64,000 nucleotides of DNA from Serinus canaria (lineage: Eukaryota > Chordata > Aves > Passeriformes > Fringillidae). Shown here one piece after another: positions 52,701 through 61,700 of the stretch; the stretch's first letter is position 1; every line of letters starts with the position of its first letter. Location: positions 44,362,435 through 44,426,434 of the forward strand of contig NC_066317.1 of assembly GCF_022539315.1 (NCBI RefSeq), in the 5' to 3' direction. The translations under genes and the position numbers were made by a program. The notes beneath the pieces were generated by a model. It was not told where the DNA came from and did no database searches. It worked only from the letters and a program-made list of their open reading frames with translations.

Positions 52701-55700
52701 GGGGTGAGGTGTCTATAAAAACATGTACCTCCCCTATTTAGTCTCATTATTTCAGTGCTTTATGAAAATAATACAACTGACTTGTGAAAAAAAATAGGGA
52801 AATAAGAAAACTGGTTTCCAGTTTCCATAATCTTGTGATGAATAATACCCACGTATCAATTGAATGTCATTCTAGATTACAGATCACCATTTGTGACTTC
52901 AGTTAGTGATCAGCTTGGCATTGTGTACATCACTAAGAACAAAACTGTGGTAGTGCCGTGCCTTGGAACCGTATCAAATCTCAATGTATCTCTGCATGCG
53001 GTAAGGAAAAAGCCTGCTATCTTTTCAAGAGTTAGTTGTAGTCACTCTGGCATAAATATGTTGTTTGAAGTAAAAGTACATTTCTTAAAAACTCCTTCTC
53101 ATCACTGTGAGTTTTATAGCCTGTGATTACAAGATGAGTGCTGTACCTGTACTCTCAAAGCATGTGCTAATTCCATGAGCTAGAATGTTAAAACGGGGGC
53201 CCTGCAGGTGTGGAAAATGCTGGAGGTGACAATTCAGCGTTGTTCTATTTTTGAATTCTGACTATGTGTTTTATCAATATTCCAAACAGAAATATCCAGA
53301 AAAGGTATTTGTTCCTGATGGCAAATCCATTTCATGGAATAATAAAAAAGGCTTCACAATACCCAGTCATTTAATCAACTATGCAGGCATGGTCTTCTGC
53401 GAAGCTAAAATAGATGATGAAAGCTACCAGTCTGTGATATACATAGTTGCAGTTGTAGGTAAGCCAAAGGTTTTTATTTCTCTATAACCAATGTTCTTTT
53501 GCTTTCTACAGCATACTGAACCAATTACATTTGGTTGGACACTAGGTTATTCAATACTGACGATGCAGCTAATGCAAAATGGATGTTGAGATTTATATCA
53601 CTTTTCTTTTAAATGCAATGTATTGTGTTCTTTCTGGTTGATCATTGGGATAAGTGCTTCTATTTTTAGTGTTTTACATTGATGCCAGGGATTTTAATTT
53701 TTTTTTCTGACAATGCAAACCTTTTTTCTAAAATCACTTATCCACAATCTCAGTCACAGTGGAAGGAAATGAGAGGCAAGCAACCATCAACAGCAGATGA
53801 AAAGAAATTTCTCTGAGTGGGTACCAAGGGAAGGGTGGATCTGAAGGTCTCACTGTGAGCTGGGTTGTCTTGTCTCCCTAAAGACCTGTGTCTCAACTCT
53901 CACATGGCTTTATGCTTTCCTGGTAAAATTTGTCAGTTGTTCCTCATACACCAGAAATAATGTGATAATTCTGTGGAGGCTTAAGCCTGAACTGAAACTA
54001 AGCAGCTCTTTCTCTTTCAGCTGAGGACATAGTGACCATTTCAAGTATCCAACTGGCAACAAGGCAGTCTCTCCTGGCTTGACAGGAAGGCATAGCCTTT
54101 CCTCTTTACTCTGTGCAGAAGGCTTTTTTACTTCTCCACCAAATTCACAAATCCTCACTCTGATTTTGAGGAATTTCAGAATGTCTGTAGAATTTCTGCA
54201 TTCAGAATATTCTGTTTTGAAATATTTTACTGCACAAAGTAAACTTTGGATAATTTTGCTACTGCCCTACCATTATTCTCTATAAAGTTCCTGCTTACTC
54301 CTGGGAATGGATATATTATCTGCCTTAGTTTTAGGTCTCACAAAGATAAGAAGAAGGTGTATAAAGCAGAGGAACTGTGTGAGTCACTGTCCCTTGCTTG
54401 CTCCTGCCACTGGAGGGGCTCTGATCAAGTGCACACATCCTGCTGTGTCACTGTCTGACACGGGTCTCAGCTCAGGGCAGGCACATCACTTCTCCCCAGG
54501 TCCTCTGTACACCCATTATTGTGCTGCACTGGGGCATCAAGGGGCTTATTTGTAGCTGGGGTTTTGGTGGGAGTTGTGGTGAATTCACCTGGGAAATTTG
54601 CTTACCCCCATGTTTCGTGTGTGCCTTTGTCTTTCTCTAGGGTACCGAATTTATGACCTGACAATGAACCCACACGACGAAGTGGAGCTGGCAGTGGGAG
54701 AAAAACTTGTTCTCAACTGCACTGTGAGGACAGAGCTGAATGTGGGAATAGATTTTAAATGGGACTACCCTTCCATCAAGGTAAAGTCGTACTAACCTAC
54801 AGGTGCCTTCATCACAAAGCAATTTGACTTATTTAGGTATAATATCACTTCCCCCTTTAAAACATTGAGAAAGAAGATGATGATACACAACAAAATTTAT
54901 GGTATACACAAATGTGCAAAGGGTGACAGAAGGAATAACATGGCATTTCCAAATATCTCTGTCTTTTGTCTATTTCAGGAAAGACGTGCCACTATTAGGG
55001 ATGTAAAAACCACTGCAGGAGAAATAAAGAAGTTTGTGAGCACCCTAACCATTGACAGTGTGTCCTTGAGCGACAATGGTCGATACACTTGTGCAGCATC
55101 CAGTGGTCGCATGAACATGAAAAACAGCAGTTACTTTGTTATCCATGGTATGACATTTTCCACTTCAGTTTTGTTGGTTGTTTCAGATTTGGGATTAATT
55201 ACTGGGGTGCAGAAGGCATCTCAGTGATGAATCAAATGCCAGAAATGAACCAAACTGCAGCTACAGTATTTCTCTTGCAACTAGTATGGGATTATTTTTA
55301 TGGAACAGCCTTAGTTAATGATAAGATTTTGAAGGATGCTGTATTTTACTGAATGCTGTAGAATCCCACTGGAAAGTGGGCAGTGAAATAAACTGATGTA
55401 AGCCTCTGACCCTCTCCTGCATTGACCTCCTTAAGGTCCTGTAAAACTCAATTTGTGTAGGTGGCTTTGCACAAGGGCTGCCTGTTCTTAGTCTAGGTGA
55501 ACTTAGGCTAGATCTTGGTGGCTCTCAGAGTCTGGGTCAGCATGAATGAAGCTAAGAAAATAAAAATTTTAGCTTTTGCATTGTGAATAGATGAATCAAA
55601 TGGAGTTTTGGTGGTACGGAAATGATGCAAGGGAAACAGCCTTGGCTAAGTGAATAGATAAGTACGAGGCCACATCCTACAGCCTTTGCTCGACCCCCTC

Positions 55701-58700
55701 TTGGGCACAGCCCCAGCTCCACTAACTTACTTATAGAAAAAAATAACCAGCATGAGAATGGCTCATTTTTAATCACCGAGTCAGACAAAGAGATTTATAT
55801 TTTGAAGGAGACTGATTTTCCTGAGGTCTGACTTGAGGGGCCAGAATATTCTTGGCACTTATAAAACAAAACAAAATACTTTCAAACTTATTGTGGGCAT
55901 AGTGATTCAAGGTATGCTGAATTTTCTCCTGGGTTCTTTCTGTTCTGCTCTTCAGGAGCCAAAATGAGATCATGTGCTAAACTGAGTATAACAGATACTA
56001 AGTCTAAACCATCCTAAATCTTTGTCAAAAGGCTAATTTAGTCAAAAGGCTAATTGCTGTCTTCTGTCCAAATGCAAGTTTATAACTTATAACAAGTAAT
56101 GTAAATAATTTCAAGGTACTCTGTGACTGCAGTGGTCGAAATACATACTTGAGTATTTAAGTTTATCACACTGCAGTTTTGAATAGTCTGATTTCCTGGA
56201 ATAAGTATATTGAGAGAGTTTTTTGATATGTATATATATATATATATGTATATACAGGTCTGACAGTTGGCACACTATCCTGAGAGCTGAGTCTTGTCTC
56301 TGCTTTCCAGAGCTCCTCAGTGAGGGAACTGGTCTGTTCATCTGTGTGAGGCAAAGGACTAGGCTTTCATGGTGGCATCTCTCCAGAGCCCACTTTGGAG
56401 CCAGCTATGCTTTACCAATGACCCATTGGTAAAGCACAGCTGTCACTAACTTCTATTTGTCATCTTGTTAGGTGCCAACCCAAATGGAAAGCACTTTTGC
56501 TTTGGTCCGTGAGAAAAGACTGTTTAGTTTACTTCCTTTTTTCTCTCCCCAGAAAGTCCTTTTATTCACCTGGAGAAAATGGAGAATGTTGTTGAGACAA
56601 GGCTAGGTGACACAGTCAAAATTCCTGTCAAGTTTAAAGGATATCCTCCACCAGAGGCTAAATGGTAAGAACTGGGATATAATATGTTGGAAAAAATGAT
56701 CAATTCTTAGTTGAAGCAAATCATTAAATATTCAAAGCGCTCTGTATTTTCTTTAGGTTTAAAAATGGAAAAGCCATCAATGCAAATCACACAGTAAAAC
56801 TTGGCTATGCATTAGTGATCACTGAAGCCACTGAAAAGGATGCAGGGAATTACACGGTTGTCCTTACAAACCCCATTAACAAGATGCAGAAAAGACATGC
56901 ATTTACCCTGCTGGTAAATGGTAAGTGGGGTAACAACAGAGGTGCCTTTCTCTCATGTGTGGATGTGGTATATTACCATCCTTAGCCTTAATTCATCCCC
57001 TACCTATGAAGATTTAAGTACTGAAGAACAGTCCTTGAACCTCAGCCCTGGGAGGGCAGAGGTGACCGGTCTCTCCTGGCTCTAGGATGTGTCAGTCGAG
57101 AGGCTGCAGAGTCTGGGTGTTGGTGTTGTGATGATACTTTGTGTGGGGTGGGGTTTTTGTTTTGTTCTGTGTTTTTTTTCTGTATATTATTCTTTGCCTC
57201 TGTGTCCTGCTCTTTTCCTGCCCTTCTTGCTGGCTATGCTGCTGGAGTCCTCCTCCACCCCGCTCCATCCTGGCCCTGTCCCGCCTCACCCATCCTTCCT
57301 GCCCCACAAAGGCTATCCCTCCTCTTCTGTCCTGCCCTCTACAACCTTCCTCCTCCTCCCCTACCTCCTCCTTTCTGCTCCCCAGGAAACAGCCTATGCT
57401 TTGAAGACAGCAGGTCTTGAAAAGGGCAGCAAGGCTACGTGCAGGGGGATCAGGCCAGGGGAATAATGTGCATTTAGTGGCTGGGAATGGTGGTGAGAAT
57501 CCAGGAACTGCATTTGAAGCTATGGAGTATTGAAGGGGGATTTTGTAGGAGATCCTAAGTATCCTGATCCTCTAAGCGCTGGGCAGGTTCACTGCTTCCC
57601 CACATGTGCTTGGAGGTTCTCTGTGTGAGTTGGCCACCGTGGGTCTAGAGCACGCACCCTGGAGCCTCCAGCAGGAGGTGTGACCCGCTGCTCTCTCCTG
57701 CAGTGCCCCCCCAGATCGGTGAGAATGCTCTGATGGCCCCCGTGGACTCCTACAAGTACGGCTCGACACAAGCGCTCACCTGCACCGTCTACGCCGTGCC
57801 GCCGCCCAGCACCGTGCTCTGGCACTGGCAGCTCGAGGAGGAGTGCACTTTCAGCCCCCAGTGAGTGCCAAGTCCTTGCTGTCTCTTATGGAGGTCTTGA
57901 GGGATAGTTGTGTGGGGTTGGGCTTTGTCCGGTGCCTCCCTCGTCCAGGCTCGTTACTGGGTGCAAATGGCCAATGAAGAAAGAGGTTGTTGTATTTAAT
58001 TTGCAGATTGCTGCAGGCAGCCTCTGCCAAGGTCACTGTTGTTGGCAGAGGCGAGGGCCACCCGCAGAGAGGATCCAGCAGTGCTGGCATGTTGCTGCTG
58101 TGCTCCCTTGAAGGGCATCTCGACTTGCATGGGGTCTCAAATGCAGCTGTTTGCATGCCCTTCCCTCAGATCCCCCTGTGGGCTGCAGGCCCAAAACTCC
58201 ATCCCAAACAGAGGAAATTTGCTGTTTATGCTAATGATGCGTCCTTGTGGTGTTTTTTTCCCTTGTGCTCAAGTGCTGAGTGTGATGGGGCTCTTTATCT
58301 GTGTGAAAGTGTATCTCAGAGGAAGTGCACTGATTGATGTTGGGGAATGATAGAGAGAGTGCCTGACTGAGATTCACGCAGCTTCCCTTATCTGGACCTG
58401 CCATAAGCCCAGATTTCCTTTAACAAAAAAAGTCCAGGGTAAAAAAAAAAAAAAAAAGGCATTCTTCTTTCCTGTTGTTGTTTTTAAAATGATTCCTCTA
58501 GTTTCTTCCTTTGGTGCCTGGTTGCTTCCTACACAATGGCTACTGTCCTCAAGAAATTCTTGTAGGGAGTTCAGCGATTTTTATGTCTGTCTTCCTTTGA
58601 ACTGAATCAACTTGAATCATCCACTTATGAATGGAGGTTTGTTCCCAGAATAGCTGCTTTGCTCCAGCCATCCCAACTGAGCTGACACAGGCAGATTAAT

Positions 58701-61700
58701 TAGGAAATTCACCTTTAGACTTGGGGGTCCTTTACTTTAAAGAGCCTAAAGGTCTCAGGAGGTTATAGGGTGAAATTTAATAGAAATATTTCCAGAAGCA
58801 TACACTTCCCTCATAGATGCAAGCTGTGGCCAGTGATGAATCTGACTTATTAATATGTTAATATTAAAAGTAGAACCCAAAATACCTCTCTTGAAGGGGG
58901 AATATTCCTCTTATTGAATGCATGTGTCTCTGCTTACATTTCAGGAAAGTTCGCTCAGGAGCCAATCCATATGCATGCAAGAAATGGAAAGTGATCTCAG
59001 AGAGAAAGGGTGGGAATCAGGTTGAAATTAAGCACCGGGTCGTTACCATTGCTGGGAAAACAAAGGTGAGCACATTTTCTTTTCTCTTGGCTGGGGATGA
59101 CTAACCCTGTTCAGCAGTCCACATGCCTGGAAATACATCACTAGAGATGAGACTCTTTTCACCTGTTGTTAAACTCGGGGATCTACTCAGCTAGACGAGC
59201 AAGCTCCTGCTGAAGCCAAGAGGTAGAGATAAGCACTTCCAGGTCCTTTGAACATTGATCCAAAGTGAACCTCCACTGAGGAATATAACTGACTTAGATT
59301 TCAATCACTGCCTTTTAGTGGTCTGAAGTTAGATGAGTTAATATTGCAAATTAACTTCAACAGATGTTGGAGAGATTGAAAAGCAGAAAAAATTGTGGTT
59401 GCAGCATTTTTTAACAAATATGCCTAAGTCCACCTTCTGCTTCTTCCCGTTTCCTTTTACCTGATTTTTACACACTTAGGGACAAAAATGTAAATTTCAG
59501 ACGGGGACTGTGCTTATGCCATGCCATGGATTTGTGCTTTGGAGGGATTTTTGGTTGTGCAGATATCTGCAGAGCCCTTTGCTGAGCTGTTGAGGTGGTT
59601 GGGCATTACTTTAGCACTGATGTGGTATGAAATTGCTTGATTGTTCTTTTGTAGACTGTGAGCACCCTCGTGATTCAAGCAGCAAATGTATCTGCTTTGT
59701 ACAGATGTATGGCCACCAACAGGGCTGGGTCGAGTGAGAGAGTGATCTCCTTCCATGTCACCAGTAAGTGCATCTGCCAAGGACAGCCATGTTAAATTAA
59801 TGTTATTTTGTCTGTTTGCTAATGAAAGGCACTTCAGTGATGTTACCTGATTCCTGACCTCTATTAAATCCCATAATTCTTTGGGATTTTTAGGTTTACT
59901 TAAGGCTTTCTTTAGGCAGCCTTTAAAGTTGCCCCTAATTTCAGCCAAGTGATTAGTTCTACCAGCATCAGTGGAGTGTCAGGCCTGTGAAAGTGATGCA
60001 AGATGTTGAACTTTAGAAGTCACTTAAAAGTGCAATGGAGAAATTATGGAAGTGTCACAAAATGAGTAAAGATTTACTGGAAGAGCTAAGGCTAAAATTT
60101 TCCAAACCAGTGGCAAAGAGCTTCTGTCTCCTTTACAATCAGTCCCCATATTCATGTACCAAAATTTTATTTTAATCCAAATCTAAAAATGAACGATAAG
60201 ATAGTGCTGAGAATCATCTTTTGGTTGCTGTAATTTTCTACAGGAAGAGTGACTGAATTTGTTACACTGTCCTTCATTTGATCCATTTGAAATTTATCAC
60301 TTTTAATGAGATTGTTTTCCTTAGATAATTGATTAGTTGGCTGATTGATTTGATTGATCCTTTTCAGTCTTTGTTTCTTTTCCTTTTTTTCAACCAGGTA
60401 AGATGACAAAATCTGTATTTTCGATATGACTTTTCCAAGTTAATGTTAGCCACAAAATGCACATTCCAATGGGAATTTATTTACCTTTTTTTAACTTTCA
60501 GGGGGTCTTGAAATTAATGTCCAGCCTCAGAATCAGCTGACAGAGAAGGATAACATGTCCCTGCAGTGCACAGCAGACAAGTTCACCTTTGAGAAGCTGT
60601 CGTGGTACAAGCTCAGCGCTCACGTTTCGCAGACTCCCTTTGGAGGGCTGCCCATGCCTGTTTGCAAGAACCTCAATGCTCTTCAGAAGCTGAATGAGAC
60701 AGTCTCAAATACCAATGGTGAAAACGTCACCTTGGAGCTCATCCTTCGCAACATCTCCCTCCAAGATGGAGGGGACTACGTTTGCATTGCTCAGGACAAA
60801 AAGGCTAAAACGCAGCACTGCCTGGTGAAGCACCTCACTGTTCAAGGTACAGGTCTCTTACTCTGAAGCAAAATGAGTGGTTCTGTATGAAAACAATTGG
60901 CAGCTTTTGGTATGTTCAGGCTTTTGCACGTGTTTGATTAATGGTGTGCTCAGTTTGTTAAATAGATTTAAACCAGTTGATGTAACACACTCTGCTGGGG
61001 TTTGTCCAGGCAGCAGGCACTGTTTCATTAATACCAGTGAGGAAACACTGTGCAAGGAGATGTGTTTGGCTTCTGCTGAAGTTTAGCTCAGTAACTTCTC
61101 TACCTTTCAGAACACATTTTTCTCTGTAGCTGTCTACACACATGTGTACTCGCAGCGTTATGCTGCTGCTTTGTGTGACTGGCTCTCGAGTTTGGAGCAG
61201 TGCCTATAATTTAAAACTGCCATGAGTGATACTGGTGTTCAGGCACAAGCAATGCAAGCTGATAATCAGTCAGCTTTCCACACAAATAGTGATGAGTTTG
61301 CTTTGGGACCTAGACATCTAAATTGATTAGGCAGATTCAGGAAAATACTTAAGCATGTTCATGGCCTGTCCTGAATGGACATTTAATGGAACAAGAGTGT
61401 CAAACCTCTCATAAGGATTCTGTACAAAGAAATGCAAGGGAAGCAATTTCTCAACTACTCCCTCTTCCCTCAGCAACCTGAGCAGTTTCAGATTATTCAG
61501 CTAAAGCAGGTTATATCAATACTTTTGGAATTTTCTTGGCTATTATAATTTTTTCATGTCATGTGGAAGTTGAACTATGATCTTAACATGAACACTGTGG
61601 CTCTTGGTATAATAAAAGGATTTGAGACTTCGTTACTGGGACATGAACTGCTACTATTGAAAAAAATGGATCTTTTTCTTAATAAACAGTAATTTTACTG

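Noticed and set aside
59514..59948. 144-codon antisense ORF over KDR exon 12
   Set aside because: Shadow of the coding exon and its flanks; no recognisable family.
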